Source: Comamonadaceae bacterium 2FH
Lineage (GTDB): Bacteria > Pseudomonadota > Gammaproteobacteria > Burkholderiales > Burkholderiaceae_C
DNA length: 64,000 nucleotides
Reading direction: 5' to 3'
NCBI GenBank assembly: GCA_005503335.1
Contig: SCMQ01000010.1
Span: forward strand, 1-64,000
Part shown: in pieces, positions 19,057-29,031 of the stretch
Numbering within the stretch: the stretch's first letter is position 1
Layout of the letters: each line of letters opens with the position of its first letter
Translations under genes and position numbers: made by a program
The notes under the pieces: model-generated
Seen by the model: the letters and a program-made list of their open reading frames with translations, nothing else
What the model was told of the DNA's origin: nothing
The model's database searches: none

Positions 19057-19617
19057 ATGACGATTGCTGACATCAAGAAAAGCGCCGAAGCCAAGATGGA
19101 CCAGTCCATCGCGGCCTTCAAGAACAACCTGACCAAGATCCGCACCGGCCGCGCCAACCCGGCCCTGCTCGACACCGTTCACGTCGAGTACTACGGCTCC
19201 ATGGTGCCGCTGAGCCAGGTGGCCAACGTGGCGCTGCTCGACTCGCGCACCATCAGCGTGCAGCCCTGGGAAAAGGGCATGGGCGCCAAGATCGAGAAGG
19301 CCATACGCGAGAGCGACCTGGGCCTGAACCCGGCCTCCATGGGCGACCTGATTCGCGTGCCCATGCCGCCGATGAGCGAGGAGCGCCGCAAGGAGATGAC
19401 CAAGCTGGTGCGCACCGAAGGCGAGGGCGCCAAGGTCGCCGTGCGCAACCTGCGTCGTGACGCCAACGAGGCGGTGAAGAAGCTGGTCAAGGACAAGCTG
19501 GCCTCCGAGGACGACCAGAAGCGCTCCGAAGCCGATATCCAGAAGGTGACCGACAAGCACATCGCCGAGATCGACCGCCTGGTGGCCGCCAAGGAACAGG
19601 ACATCATGGCGGTCTGA
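19057..19617 (+). CDS. frr: Ribosome recycling factor
   Basis: A 186-residue RRF that splits post-termination ribosomes with EF-G. The sequence has the family-specific [44 protein letters not shown] and [15 protein letters not shown] segments. A perfect AAGGAGG ribosome-binding site precedes the ATG. It is followed by a 95-bp gap before uppS. Confidence 0.98.
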   Translation: MTIADIKKSAEAKMDQSIAAFKNNLTKIRTGRANPALLDTVHVEYYGSMVPLSQVANVALLDSRTISVQPWEKGMGAKIEKAIRESDLGLNPASMGDLIRVPMPPMSEERRKEMTKLVRTEGEGAKVAVRNLRRDANEAVKKLVKDKLASEDDQKRSEADIQKVTDKHIAEIDRLVAAKEQDIMAV

Positions 19618-19712
19618 CGGCCCGCGTCGCTCCGCACGCGCTGCGCCGCCGGGTGGTTGCGCGTGCTGCGGGGTGGCCTGGGTGGCGTACGGCAGCGGCC
19701 CCGATCCACACC

Positions 19713-20435
19713 ATGAGCCAGGTTCCCCACCACATCGCCATCGTGATGGACGGCAACGGCCGCTGGGCCACGCGCCGCTTCCTGCCGCGCGTGGCCGGCC
19801 ATCGCCAGGGCGTGGAGTCGCTGCGCCGCTGCGCCAGGGCCTGCCTCGAGCGTGGCGTGGCGGTGCTCACGGTGTTCGCCTTCTCCTCGGAGAACTGGAG
19901 CCGGCCGGCCGAGGAGGTCAGCGGCCTCATGGAACTGCTGGCCCTGGCGCTGGCGCGCGAGGTGCCCAGGCTGCACGCGGACGGGGTGCGCGTGCATTTC
20001 GTCGGCGAACGCGAGGGCCTGTCCGACAAGATCCGCGCCGGCCTGGCCGAGGCCGAGGCCGCGACTGCGGGCAACCGGCGCCTGACGCTCAACATCTGCT
20101 TCAACTATGGCGGCCGCTGGGACATCGCCCAGGCGGCGGCGCGCCTGGCCGAACGCGGCGAGCCCATCACCGAGGTGGCGCTGGACCGGGCCATGGCCCT
20201 GGCCCATGTGCCGGACCCGGACCTCTTGATCCGCACCGGTGGCGAGCAGCGCATCAGCAACTTCCTGCTCTGGCAGGCCGCCTATTCCGAGCTTTATTTC
20301 AGCGACTGCCTGTGGCCCGATTTCGACGAGGCGGCGCTGGATGTCGCGCTCGCCGCCTTCGCGCAGCGCGAGCGCCGCTTCGGCAAGACCTCCGAGCAGC
20401 TCTTGTCGCACAACGCCTCTCACGCTCGGGCCTGA
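19713..20435 (+). CDS. uppS: Undecaprenyl diphosphate synthase (cis-prenyltransferase)
   Basis: A 240-residue cis-prenyltransferase that makes the C55 carrier lipid for peptidoglycan and LPS. IAIVMDGNGRWA contains the catalytic Asp and conserved diphosphate-binding residues; TVFAFSSENWSRP, RLTLNICFNYGGRWDI and PDLLIRTGGEQRISNFLLWQ are diagnostic. The start at 19713 (MSQVPHHIAIVMDG) matches family length; an upstream start would add 20 atypical residues. It is followed 10 bp later by cdsA. Confidence 0.96.
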   Translation: MSQVPHHIAIVMDGNGRWATRRFLPRVAGHRQGVESLRRCARACLERGVAVLTVFAFSSENWSRPAEEVSGLMELLALALAREVPRLHADGVRVHFVGEREGLSDKIRAGLAEAEAATAGNRRLTLNICFNYGGRWDIAQAAARLAERGEPITEVALDRAMALAHVPDPDLLIRTGGEQRISNFLLWQAAYSELYFSDCLWPDFDEAALDVALAAFAQRERRFGKTSEQLLSHNASHARA

Positions 20436-20445
20436 AACACTAACC

Positions 20446-21291
20446 ATGCTCAAGCAGCGCATCATCACCGCCATCGTCCTGTTGGCGTTTCTTCTGCCGG
20501 CGCTGTTCTACCGCTCCCCCGAGCCCTTCGTCGCGCTGGCCCTGCTGCTGATCGCGGCCGGTGCCTGGGAATGGGGCCGGCTCAATGGCCTGGGGCAGCC
20601 GGCCTCCCTGCTCACCGGCCTGGGCTGCGTGGGCCTGTGCGCCGCGAGCTGGGCGCTGGGCTGGCCGGCGCGTCCGCTGCCGCAGCTGTGGCTGCCGGTG
20701 GGCGCGGCCTGGGTGCTGCTGGGCGCCTGGCTGCTGCGGCGCGGCGTGCCCGGCTGGCCGGGCATCGCCGCGCCGCTGCGCTGGGCGGGCGGCCTGCTGG
20801 CGCTGTGGCTGGCCTGGCTGGCCCTGGCCCAGGCGCGCTACATAGGCGTCAATTTCCTGCTCTCGGTGCTGGTGCTGGTCTGGGTGGCCGACATCTTTGC
20901 CTACTTTGCCGGCCGTGCCCTCGGTGGTCGCTTCAGCCGCGTGCGCCTGGCGCCGTCCATCAGCCCGGGCAAGAGCTGGGAGGGGGTGTGGGGCGGCCTG
21001 GCCGGCGTGCTGGTGCTGGCCCTGGCCTGGCGCTGGGCCGACGCGGCCTGGGCGCTCGAGGTGCCCAGCCTCTACACCCGGCTGGGGCAGAAGGGCCTGG
21101 GCCTGATGCTGCTGGCCGCGCTCTTCATGGGCGCCATGAGCGTGGTCGGCGACTTGGTCGAGTCGCTGATCAAGCGCAGCGCCGGCGTCAAGGACAGCAG
21201 CGGCCTGCTGCCCGGCCACGGCGGGGTGCTCGACCGGGTCGACGCCTTGCTGCCCACGCTGCCGCTGGCCATGATGCTTTCCACGATATGA
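20446..21291 (+). CDS. cdsA: Phosphatidate cytidylyltransferase
   Basis: A 281-residue polytopic inner-membrane enzyme making CDP-diacylglycerol from phosphatidate and CTP, the branch point of phospholipid synthesis. Several hydrophobic helices are visible from the N-terminus (AIVLLAFLLPALFY) and the CDP-DAG synthetase signature appears near the C-terminus (SLIKRSAGVKDSSGLLPGHGG followed by VLDRVDAL). VADIFAYFAGRALGG and SPGKSWEGVWGG are also family motifs. Its stop overlaps the dxr start (ATGA). Confidence 0.96.
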   Translation: MLKQRIITAIVLLAFLLPALFYRSPEPFVALALLLIAAGAWEWGRLNGLGQPASLLTGLGCVGLCAASWALGWPARPLPQLWLPVGAAWVLLGAWLLRRGVPGWPGIAAPLRWAGGLLALWLAWLALAQARYIGVNFLLSVLVLVWVADIFAYFAGRALGGRFSRVRLAPSISPGKSWEGVWGGLAGVLVLALAWRWADAAWALEVPSLYTRLGQKGLGLMLLAALFMGAMSVVGDLVESLIKRSAGVKDSSGLLPGHGGVLDRVDALLPTLPLAMMLSTI

Positions 21292-22487
21292 GCGGCATGA
21301 CGCAACGCATTTCCATCCTCGGCTCTACCGGTTCGATCGGCACCAGCACGCTCGACGTGATCGCGCGGCATCCGGACCGCTTCGAGGTGTTCGCGCTCAG
21401 CGCGTCCACCCAGGTGGAGCCGATGCTCGCGCAATGCGCGCAGTTCCGCCCGCGCATGGCGGTCATGGCCAGTGCCGAGCACGGCCGGGTCCTGGCCGAG
21501 CGGGTGCGCGCCAGCGGGCTGGACGTCGAGGTGCTGTGGGGGCCGCAGGCGCTCGAGGCCATCGCCTCGCACCCTTCGGTCGACGCGGTGATGGCGGCCA
21601 TCGTCGGCGCCGCGGGCCTGGCACCCTGCCTGGCCGCCGCGCGTGCCGGCAAGCGCCTGCTGCTGGCCAACAAGGAAGCGCTGGTGGTCGGCGGCGAGGT
21701 GTTCCTCGCCGCTGTGCGCCAGGGCGGCGCGACCCTGCTGCCGATCGACAGCGAGCATTCGGCGATCTTCCAGTCCCTGCCCGAGGACCCCTTGACCTGG
21801 GCGCAGCGCATAGACAAGATCATCCTCACCGCCTCGGGCGGGCCGTTCCGCACGCGCGACCCGGCCACGCTGCGCGAGGTCACGCCCGAGCAGGCCTGCG
21901 CGCACCCCAACTGGGCCATGGGGCGCAAGATCTCGGTGGATTCGGCGACCATGATGAACAAGGCGCTCGAGCTGATCGAGGCGCGCTACCTGTTCGGCGT
22001 CGCGCCCGAGCAGCTGGAGGTGGTGATCCACCCGCAAAGCATCATCCATTCGATGGTGCAGTACCGCGACACCTCGGTCGTGGCCCAGCTCGGCACGCCC
22101 GACATGCGCGTGCCTATCGCCTACGGCCTGTCCTGGCCCGAGCGCATGGCCTCGGGCGCCGCGGCGCTGGATTTCCACAGCCTGCAGGCCATGAGCTTCG
22201 AGGCGCTGGACGACCACGGCCACCCGGAGCGCTTTCCCGGCCTGGCCCTGGCCTGGGAGTCGCTGCGCGGCCCGGCGGGCAGCTGCGCCGTGCTCAACGC
22301 GGCCAACGAGGTCGCCGTCGCGGCCTTCCTGGAGCGGCGCATCCGCTTCGACCAGATCCACCAGGTCAACCTGGCCACGCTGGAGGCGGTGTCGCCCGGC
22401 GCACCGGGCTCGCTCGAGGCCTTGCTGGCGCTGGACGAGCGCTCGCGCGAGGCCGCGACGCGCACCGTGCAAGGCTTGACGCGCTGA
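21288..22487 (+). CDS. dxr: 1-deoxy-D-xylulose 5-phosphate reductoisomerase
   Basis: A 399-residue NADPH-dependent enzyme converting DXP to MEP, the committed step of the non-mevalonate isoprenoid pathway. The N-terminal nucleotide fold shows ISILGSTGSIGTSTLDV; the catalytic region contains LLANKEALVVGG, PIDSEHSAIFQ, TASGGPFR and WAMGRKISVDSATMMNK. The start at 21288 gives a 4-base ATGA overlap with cdsA; a second ATG at 21297 is possible. It feeds isoprenoid precursors to the UppS enzyme encoded two genes upstream. Confidence 0.97.
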   Translation: MSGMTQRISILGSTGSIGTSTLDVIARHPDRFEVFALSASTQVEPMLAQCAQFRPRMAVMASAEHGRVLAERVRASGLDVEVLWGPQALEAIASHPSVDAVMAAIVGAAGLAPCLAAARAGKRLLLANKEALVVGGEVFLAAVRQGGATLLPIDSEHSAIFQSLPEDPLTWAQRIDKIILTASGGPFRTRDPATLREVTPEQACAHPNWAMGRKISVDSATMMNKALELIEARYLFGVAPEQLEVVIHPQSIIHSMVQYRDTSVVAQLGTPDMRVPIAYGLSWPERMASGAAALDFHSLQAMSFEALDDHGHPERFPGLALAWESLRGPAGSCAVLNAANEVAVAAFLERRIRFDQIHQVNLATLEAVSPGAPGSLEALLALDERSREAATRTVQGLTR

Positions 22488-22518
22488 CCCCCGGGTCGCG
22501 ACCATCGAAAGGCAACCC

Positions 22519-23892
22519 ATGCTGACCGTCGCGGCTTTCATCGTGGCGCTGGGGCTTCTGATCGCGGTGCACGAATACGGCCACTACCGTGTGGCCGTGG
22601 CCTGCGGCGTCAAGGTGCTGCGCTTTTCGGTCGGCTTCGGGGGGGTGCTGCTGCGCTGGCAGCCCAAACGCCAGCGGCCCGGCCAGAACACCGAGTTCGT
22701 GATCGGCGCCTTCCCGCTGGGCGGCTACGTGCGCATGCTGGACGAGCGCGAGGCGCCGGTCGCGCCGCACGAGCGCCACCTGGCGTTCAACAACCAGACG
22801 CTGCGCGTGCGCGCGGCCATCGTGGCCGCCGGCCCGCTGGCCAATCTGCTGCTGGCCGTGCTGCTTCATGCCGTGGTCAACTGGAGCGGCGTGGACGAGC
22901 CGCGCGCGCTGCTGGCCAGCCCCGTGGCGGGCTCGATCGCCGAGCGCGCAGGCTTGCGCGGCGGCGAGACCGTGCGGCGCGCCGGTTTCGCCGACGAGGC
23001 GCTCGAGGACGTGGCCTCGTTCGAGTCGCTGCGCTGGCTGCTGGCGCGCGGCGCGCTCGACGGCCGCGACGTGGTGCTGGACGTGGCCACCTCGGCCTCG
23101 GGTGCCGGGCGCGAGGTGCTGCTGCCGCTGGCCGCGCTGGACGCGGACGAGGCCGACATGCGGCTGTTTCGCAGCATAGGCCTGACCGGTCCGCTGACGC
23201 GGCCGGTGATAGGCGAGGTCACGCCGGGCAGCCCGGCCGAGCGCGCCGGCCTGCGCCAGGGCGACCTGGTGCTGCGCATGGACGGCACGGCGATCGTCGA
23301 CGGCCAGCAACTGCGGGAACGCATCCGCGCCTCGGTGCAGGGCCGGCAGGCGGTGGCCAGCAGCTGGCAGGTCGAACGCCAGGGCCAGCGGCTGACGCTG
23401 CAGGTGATGCCCGAGTTGCGCCAGGACGGCGAGCTCCTGGTGGGCCGCATCGGCGCCTACGTGGGGGCGGCGCCCGAGATGGTGGACGTCAGCTACGGCC
23501 CCTGGGATGGGCTGTGGAAGGGCGCGCAGCGGACCTGGGAGGTGTCGCTGCTGACCCTGCGCATGATGGGGCGCATGGTGGTGGGCGAGGCCTCGCTGAA
23601 GAACCTCAGCGGGCCGCTGACCATCGCCGACTACGCGGGCAAGTCGGCCAGCCAGGGCTTGACCGAGTACCTGATGTTCCTGGCCCTGATCAGCGTGAGC
23701 CTGGGGGTGCTGAACCTGCTGCCTCTGCCGGTCCTCGATGGGGGGCACCTGATGTATTATCTTTGGGAGGCCGTCACGGGCAGGCCCGTGTCCGACATAT
23801 GGATGGAACGGCTGCAGCGCGGCGGCGTGGCGCTCCTGCTGGCGATGATGGCCATCGCGCTGTTCAACGATGTCACCCGGCTCTTTGGTTGA
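22519..23892 (+). CDS. rseP: RIP zinc metalloprotease RseP
   Basis: A 457-residue site-2 intramembrane protease that cleaves RseA to release sigma-E. The first membrane helix carries HEYGH (His18, Glu19, His22); two PDZ-type domains lie in the periplasmic region (about 110-300, with PVAGSIAERAGLRGGE and VTPGSPAERAGLRQGD); the second active-site element LNLLPLPVLDGGHL lies near residues 399-412. Standard length and location immediately upstream of bamA. Confidence 0.96.
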   Translation: MLTVAAFIVALGLLIAVHEYGHYRVAVACGVKVLRFSVGFGGVLLRWQPKRQRPGQNTEFVIGAFPLGGYVRMLDEREAPVAPHERHLAFNNQTLRVRAAIVAAGPLANLLLAVLLHAVVNWSGVDEPRALLASPVAGSIAERAGLRGGETVRRAGFADEALEDVASFESLRWLLARGALDGRDVVLDVATSASGAGREVLLPLAALDADEADMRLFRSIGLTGPLTRPVIGEVTPGSPAERAGLRQGDLVLRMDGTAIVDGQQLRERIRASVQGRQAVASSWQVERQGQRLTLQVMPELRQDGELLVGRIGAYVGAAPEMVDVSYGPWDGLWKGAQRTWEVSLLTLRMMGRMVVGEASLKNLSGPLTIADYAGKSASQGLTEYLMFLALISVSLGVLNLLPLPVLDGGHLMYYLWEAVTGRPVSDIWMERLQRGGVALLLAMMAIALFNDVTRLFG

Positions 23893-23955
23893 ACCTGTTC
23901 GAGCATCTTGTTCGAGCATCGCACTGGCCTTGTGCCAGACAACATCTTCTGACGA

Positions 23956-26253
23956 ATGAAACAACAATTACAGCGATTTCGTGTGCGCAGCGTCTGCGCA
24001 GTGGTCAGCATGGTGTTTGCCGCGCATGCGGCCTGGGCGGTGGAGCCGTTCACCGTGCGCGACATCCGCGTCGAGGGTCTGCAGCGGGTCGAGCCGGGCA
24101 CCATCTTCGCCTCGCTGCCGTTTCGCGTGGGCGAGACCTATAGTGATGACAAGGGCGCGGCTGCGATCCGCGCGCTGTTCGCGCTGGGCCTGTTCAAGGA
24201 CGTCCGGCTGGAAGTCAGCGGCGAGGTGCTGGTGGTGATCGTCGAGGAGCGGCCGACGGTGGCTGCGGTCGAGTTCGTCGGCAACAAGGAGTTCGACAAG
24301 GACCTGTTGCAGAAGGCGCTGCGCGACATCGGGCTGACCGAGGGGCGGCCCTATGACAAGGCCCTGACCGACCGCGCCGAGCAGGAGCTCAAGCGCCAGT
24401 ACGTCAACCGCAGCCTGTATGCGGCCCAGGTGGTGACCACGGTGACGCCGATCGAGCGCAACCGCGTGAACCTGACCTTCACCGTCAGCGAGGGCGAGCC
24501 CGCGCGGATCAAGGAGATCCGCATGGTGGGCAACAAGGCCTTCTCCGAGTCGACGCTGCGCGACCTGTTCGACCTGGATACCGGCAACTGGCTGAGCTGG
24601 TACACCAAGTCGGACCGCTACTCGCGCGCCAAGCTCAACGCCGACCTGGAGACGCTGCGCTCCTACTACCTGGCGCGCGGCTACATGGAGTTCCGCATCG
24701 ACTCGACCCAGGTCGCCATCTCGCCCGACAAGCAGGACATCTCGATCACGGTGAACCTGACCGAGGGCGAGCGCTTCGTGGTCTCGGCCGTCCGCCTGGA
24801 GGGCAACTACCTGGGCAAGGACGAGGAGTTCAAGTCCCTGGTGAAGATCAGGCCCGGCCAGCCCTACAACGCCGACGAGGTCAGCGAGACCACCAAGGCC
24901 TTCACCGACTACTTCGGCAAGTTCGGCTTCGCCTTCGCGCGCGTCGAGGCTCGGCCCGAGATCGACCGCGGCAGCAACCGCGTCGCCCTGGTGCTGCAGG
25001 CCGAGCCCTCGCGCCGCGCCTACGTGCGGCGCCTCAACATTTCGGGCAACAACCGCACGCGCGACGAGGTGGTGCGGCGCGAGTTCCGCCAGATGGAGTC
25101 CTCCTGGTACGACGGCGACAAGATCCGTCTCTCGCGCGACCGCGTGGACCGGCTGGGCTTCTTCACCGAGGTCAACGTCGAGACGCAGGAAGTGCCGAGC
25201 GCGCCCGACCAGGTCGACCTCAACGTCGGGGTGGTGGAAAAACCGACCGGCAGCGTCACGCTGGGCGCGGGCTTCTCCTCGGCGGAAAAGGTGGCCCTGT
25301 CCTTCGGCATCAAGCAGGAAAACGCCTTCGGCTCCGGCAACTACCTGTCGGCCGAGGTCAACACCAGCAAGTACAACCGCACCATCGCGCTGAGCACCAC
25401 GGACCCCTACTTCACCCGGGACGGCATCTCGCGCACCTTCGACGCCTACCACCGCACCTCCAAGCCCTACGAGGACCAGGGCGGCAACTACACGCTCGCG
25501 ACCTCGGGCCTGGGTCTGAAGTTCGGCGTGCCCTTCAGCGAGACCGACACCGTGTATTTCGGCGGCAGCCTGGAGCGCACCCAGATCAAGCCCGGCACCA
25601 ACATCCCGGCCGCCTACCTGGCCTACGCCGACGAGTTCGGCTACTCCAGCACCACCGTGCCGCTGACCATTGGCTGGTCGCGCGACGACCGCGACAGCGC
25701 GCTGGTGCCCAACTCGGGGCGCTTCCAGCGGCTCATCACCGAATGGGGCGTGGGCGGCGACGCACGCTACCTGCGCGCCAACTACCAGTTCCAGCAATAC
25801 ATCCCGCTGAACAAGCAGTTCACGCTGGCCTTCAACACCGAGCTGGGCTGGGGCAAGGGGCTGGGCGGCCGGCCGTTTCCCATCTTCAAGAACTTCTATT
25901 CGGGCGGCCTGGGCTCGGTGCGCGGTTTCGAGCAGTCCACGCTGGGCCCACGCGACGTGACCGGCTCCTTCATCGGCGGTCCCAAGAAGATCACGCTCAA
26001 CGGCGAGATCATCACGCCCTTCCCGGGCGCCGGCAACGACCGCACCCTGCGCCTGTTCGGCTTCGCCGATGTGGGCAGCGTGTTCGGCGAGCACGAGACC
26101 GTGTCGGCCGACGCGCTGCGCGCCTCGGTGGGCGTGGGCATCAGCTGGATTTCGCCGCTGGGCCCGCTGCGCTTTGCCTATGCCCAGCCGGTGCGCAAAT
26201 TCGCAGGCGATAGAATCCAAAAACTGCAATTCCAGATCGGAACCTCCTTTTAA
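23956..26253 (+). CDS. bamA: Outer membrane protein assembly factor BamA
   Basis: A 765-residue Omp85 protein that folds and inserts beta-barrel proteins. A signal peptide (MVFAAHAAWAVEPF) is followed by five POTRA repeats (about 30-430), starting FTVRDIRVEGLQRV, and a C-terminal 16-stranded barrel. The lid-lock region contains GGLGSVRGFEQSTLGPRD, including the conserved VRGF motif, and the protein ends FQIGTSF with the C-terminal aromatic residue of outer-membrane barrels. Its stop overlaps the skp start by one base (TAATG). Confidence 0.97.
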   Translation: MKQQLQRFRVRSVCAVVSMVFAAHAAWAVEPFTVRDIRVEGLQRVEPGTIFASLPFRVGETYSDDKGAAAIRALFALGLFKDVRLEVSGEVLVVIVEERPTVAAVEFVGNKEFDKDLLQKALRDIGLTEGRPYDKALTDRAEQELKRQYVNRSLYAAQVVTTVTPIERNRVNLTFTVSEGEPARIKEIRMVGNKAFSESTLRDLFDLDTGNWLSWYTKSDRYSRAKLNADLETLRSYYLARGYMEFRIDSTQVAISPDKQDISITVNLTEGERFVVSAVRLEGNYLGKDEEFKSLVKIRPGQPYNADEVSETTKAFTDYFGKFGFAFARVEARPEIDRGSNRVALVLQAEPSRRAYVRRLNISGNNRTRDEVVRREFRQMESSWYDGDKIRLSRDRVDRLGFFTEVNVETQEVPSAPDQVDLNVGVVEKPTGSVTLGAGFSSAEKVALSFGIKQENAFGSGNYLSAEVNTSKYNRTIALSTTDPYFTRDGISRTFDAYHRTSKPYEDQGGNYTLATSGLGLKFGVPFSETDTVYFGGSLERTQIKPGTNIPAAYLAYADEFGYSSTTVPLTIGWSRDDRDSALVPNSGRFQRLITEWGVGGDARYLRANYQFQQYIPLNKQFTLAFNTELGWGKGLGGRPFPIFKNFYSGGLGSVRGFEQSTLGPRDVTGSFIGGPKKITLNGEIITPFPGAGNDRTLRLFGFADVGSVFGEHETVSADALRASVGVGISWISPLGPLRFAYAQPVRKFAGDRIQKLQFQIGTSF

Positions 26254-26768
26254 TGAAATACCTTCGTCAACAACATTGGTCGGCTCTTGCGCTGGGCGTC
26301 ATGCTGGCAGCGTCGGCCCAGGCGCAGGAGTTCAAGATGGGCTTCGTGAACACCGACCGCGTGTTCCGCGAGGCCAGCAGTGCCAAGGCCGCGCAGAGCA
26401 AGCTGGAGCAGGAGTTCTCGCGCCGCGAGAAGGAACTCGTGGATGCAGGCAACACGCTCAAGACCGCCTCCGAGAAGTTCGAGCGCGAGGCGCCCACGCT
26501 GGCCGAAAGCCAGCGCAACACGCGCCAGAAGCAGCTGATGGACCAGGACCGCGAGTTCCAGCGCAAGCGCCGCGAGTTCCAGGAAGACCTGAACGCGCGC
26601 AAGAACGAAGAGCTGCAACAGGTGCTCGAGCGCGCCAACCGTGTGGTCAAGCAGGTCGCCGAGGCCGAGAAGTACGACGTCATCCTGCAGGAGGCCGTCT
26701 ACGTCAACCCCAAGCACGACATCACCGACAAGGTGATCAAGGCGCTCAACGCCTCCGGCGGCAAGTGA
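26253..26768 (+). CDS. skp: Periplasmic chaperone Skp/OmpH
   Basis: A 171-residue OmpH-family chaperone for unfolded outer-membrane proteins. It has a signal peptide (SALALGVMLAASAQAQ), the start of the conserved core FKMGFVNTDRVFREA, and a long charged coiled-coil segment (about 45-120) that forms the tentacles. Translation is coupled to bamA by a one-base overlap, matching their shared job in outer-membrane biogenesis. Confidence 0.95.
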   Translation: MKYLRQQHWSALALGVMLAASAQAQEFKMGFVNTDRVFREASSAKAAQSKLEQEFSRREKELVDAGNTLKTASEKFEREAPTLAESQRNTRQKQLMDQDREFQRKRREFQEDLNARKNEELQQVLERANRVVKQVAEAEKYDVILQEAVYVNPKHDITDKVIKALNASGGK

Positions 26769-26792
26769 CACCGCGCGAGCGGTCGGTCGGCT

Positions 26793-27770
26793 GTGGCGCT
26801 GCGTCTAGGCTTCATCGTTGAAACCCTGGGGGGGCTGCTGCACGGCGACCCCGAGCTGGCCATCCAGGGCCTGGCCCCGCTCGAATCCGCCGGCGCGGCG
26901 GACCTGAGTTTCCTGAGTCACCCCAAGTACCAGTCGCAGCTCGCGGCCAGCGGCGCGGCCTGCGTGATCGTCGCCCCGGCCATGGCCGAGGCGGCTGCGC
27001 GGCGCGGTGCCTGCATCGTCGCCGACCAGCCCTACCTTTATTACGCGCGCCTGACCCAGTTGTGGAAGAGGGCCCATGCCCGGGCTGCCGGGCCGCGCAT
27101 CCACCCCAGCGCGGTCATCGATCCCGAGGCGCAGATCGACCCCACGGCCCGCATAGGCGCGCTCTGCGTGGTCGAGCGCGGCGCGCGCATCGGTGCGGAC
27201 ACTGTGCTCAAGTCGCGCGTGACGGTGGGCGAGGACTGCCAGATCGGCGAGCGCTGCCTGCTGCACCCTGGCGTGGTGATCGGGGCGGACGGCTTCGGCT
27301 TCGCGCCCGACGGCGGCGCCTGGGAGAAGATCGAGCAGCTGGGCGCCGTGCGCGTCGGCGACGACGTGGAGATCGGCGCCAACACCTGCATAGACCGCGG
27401 TGCGCTGCAGGACACGGTGATCGAGGACGGCGTCAAGCTCGACAACCTGATCCAGATCGGCCACAACGTGCGCATAGGCCGCCACACGGCCATGGCCGGC
27501 TGCGTCGGCGTGGCCGGCAGCGCGACCATAGGCGCGCATTGCACCGTGGGCGGCGGCGCCGTGGTGCTGGGCCACCTGAGCCTGGCCGACGGCGTGCATG
27601 TCTCGGCCGCCTCGGTGGTCACTCGCTCGATCCGCAAGCCCGGCCACTACACCGGCATGTTCCCCATCGACGACAATGCGGCCTGGGAAAAGAACGCCGC
27701 CACGCTCAAGCAGCTGCACAGCCTGCGCGAGCGCCTCAAGGCGCTGGAATCCGCGCAAGACAAAGACTGA
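26793..27770 (+). CDS. lpxD: UDP-3-O-acylglucosamine N-acyltransferase
   Basis: A 325-residue left-handed beta-helix acyltransferase, third step of lipid A synthesis. The uridine-binding N-terminal domain (about 1-100) leads into hexapeptide repeats (for example [20 protein letters not shown]). [37 protein letters not shown] and the C-terminal helical extension are family-typical. It uses a GTG start at 26793. It is part of the lpxD-fabZ-lpxA-lpxB block. Confidence 0.96.
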   Translation: MALRLGFIVETLGGLLHGDPELAIQGLAPLESAGAADLSFLSHPKYQSQLAASGAACVIVAPAMAEAAARRGACIVADQPYLYYARLTQLWKRAHARAAGPRIHPSAVIDPEAQIDPTARIGALCVVERGARIGADTVLKSRVTVGEDCQIGERCLLHPGVVIGADGFGFAPDGGAWEKIEQLGAVRVGDDVEIGANTCIDRGALQDTVIEDGVKLDNLIQIGHNVRIGRHTAMAGCVGVAGSATIGAHCTVGGGAVVLGHLSLADGVHVSAASVVTRSIRKPGHYTGMFPIDDNAAWEKNAATLKQLHSLRERLKALESAQDKD

Positions 27771-27775
27771 ACACC

Positions 27776-28216
27776 ATGATGGACATCCACCAAATCCTCA
27801 AGCAACTGCCGCATCGCTACCCGTTCCTGCTGGTCGACCGTGTGCTCGAGCTGGAAAAAGGCAAGCGCATCAAGGCGCTGAAGAACGTGACGATGAACGA
27901 GCCCTTCTTCACCGGCCATTTTCCGCACCGCCCGGTGATGCCTGGGGTGCTGATGCTCGAAGCCCTGGCCCAGGCCGCGGCCCTGCTGGCCTTCGACACC
28001 ATGGGCGAGGCGCCTGACAGCAAGTCGGTGTACTACTTCGCCGGCATCGACGGCGCGCGTTTCAAGCGCCCGGTGGAGCCGGGCGACCAGCTCACGCTGG
28101 AGGTGACCCTGGATCGCATGAAGGCAGGCATCTTCAAGTTCGGCGCGCGTGCCCTGGTCGGCGAGGAGACCGCCGTCGAAGCCGAGCTGATGTGCACCAT
28201 GCGCACCATCGCCTGA
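27776..28216 (+). CDS. fabZ: 3-hydroxyacyl-ACP dehydratase FabZ
   Basis: A 146-residue hot-dog-fold dehydratase of fatty-acid synthesis. [20 protein letters not shown] is the opening signature, the catalytic His lies in [23 protein letters not shown]-type segment (His and Glu about residues 46 and 60), and the sequence ends in [10 protein letters not shown]. It lies between lpxD and lpxA as in most proteobacteria, tying fatty-acid and lipid A flux together. Confidence 0.96.
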   Translation: MMDIHQILKQLPHRYPFLLVDRVLELEKGKRIKALKNVTMNEPFFTGHFPHRPVMPGVLMLEALAQAAALLAFDTMGEAPDSKSVYYFAGIDGARFKRPVEPGDQLTLEVTLDRMKAGIFKFGARALVGEETAVEAELMCTMRTIA

Positions 28217-28229
28217 CCTGCTTCGCCGC

Positions 28230-29024
28230 ATGAGTCTCATCCATCCCACCGCCCTGATCGACCCCGCCGCCGAGCTGGACAGCAGCGTCAGCGTGGGCCC
28301 CTACAGCGTGATCGGGCCGCATGTGCGCATCGCTGCCGGCACCAGCGTGGCCTCGCACTGCGTGATCGAGGGCCATACCACGATAGGGCGCGACAACCGC
28401 ATCTTCCAGTTCGTCTCGCTGGGCGCCATCAACCAGGACAAGAAATACAAGGGCGAGCCTTGCGAGCTGGTGATCGGCGACCGCAACACCATCCGCGAGT
28501 ACAGCACCTACCACATCGGCACCGTGCAGGGCGGCGGCATCACGCGGCTGGGCAACGACAACTGGATGATGGCCTACACCCACCTGGCGCACGACTGCAT
28601 CGTGGGCAACAACACCATCTTCGCCAACAATGCCCAGCTCGCGGGCCATGTGGTCGTGGAAGACTGGGTGATCCTGGGCGGCTTCACCTGCGTGCACCAG
28701 TTCGTGCGCATCGGCGCGCACGGTATGACGGCCATGGGCTCGGCCCTGCTGGCCGACCAGCCGCCCTTCGTGATGAGCGAGGGCCATCCCGCCGGCGCCC
28801 GTTCGATGAACTTCGAGGGCCTGCGCCGCCGCGGCTTCTCGGCCGCGCGCATCGCGGCCGTGAAGGCCATGCACAAGGCCCTCTACCGTGAAGGCTTGAC
28901 GCTCGAGCAGGCCATCGAGCGGATCGCGGCGCTGGCCTCGGTCACGCCCGAGGCGGCGCCGGACGTGCAGATGATGGTCGAGTTCCTGCGCAAGACCTCG
29001 CCGCAGCGCGGCATCGTTCGCTAG
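28230..29024 (+). CDS. lpxA: UDP-N-acetylglucosamine acyltransferase
   Basis: A 264-residue LpxA, catalysing the first acylation of UDP-GlcNAc in lipid A synthesis. Hexapeptide repeats start at [36 protein letters not shown] contains the catalytic His region (about residue 125), and [21 protein letters not shown] and the C-terminal helical domain ([19 protein letters not shown]) are diagnostic. Confidence 0.97.
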   Translation: MSLIHPTALIDPAAELDSSVSVGPYSVIGPHVRIAAGTSVASHCVIEGHTTIGRDNRIFQFVSLGAINQDKKYKGEPCELVIGDRNTIREYSTYHIGTVQGGGITRLGNDNWMMAYTHLAHDCIVGNNTIFANNAQLAGHVVVEDWVILGGFTCVHQFVRIGAHGMTAMGSALLADQPPFVMSEGHPAGARSMNFEGLRRRGFSAARIAAVKAMHKALYREGLTLEQAIERIAALASVTPEAAPDVQMMVEFLRKTSPQRGIVR

Positions 29025-29031
29025 GGTGCCG

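Noticed and set aside
23968-26229. A minus-strand frame of about 750 codons opposite bamA
   Set aside because: No domain or signal, and exact antisense to bamA, which has POTRA and barrel motifs.
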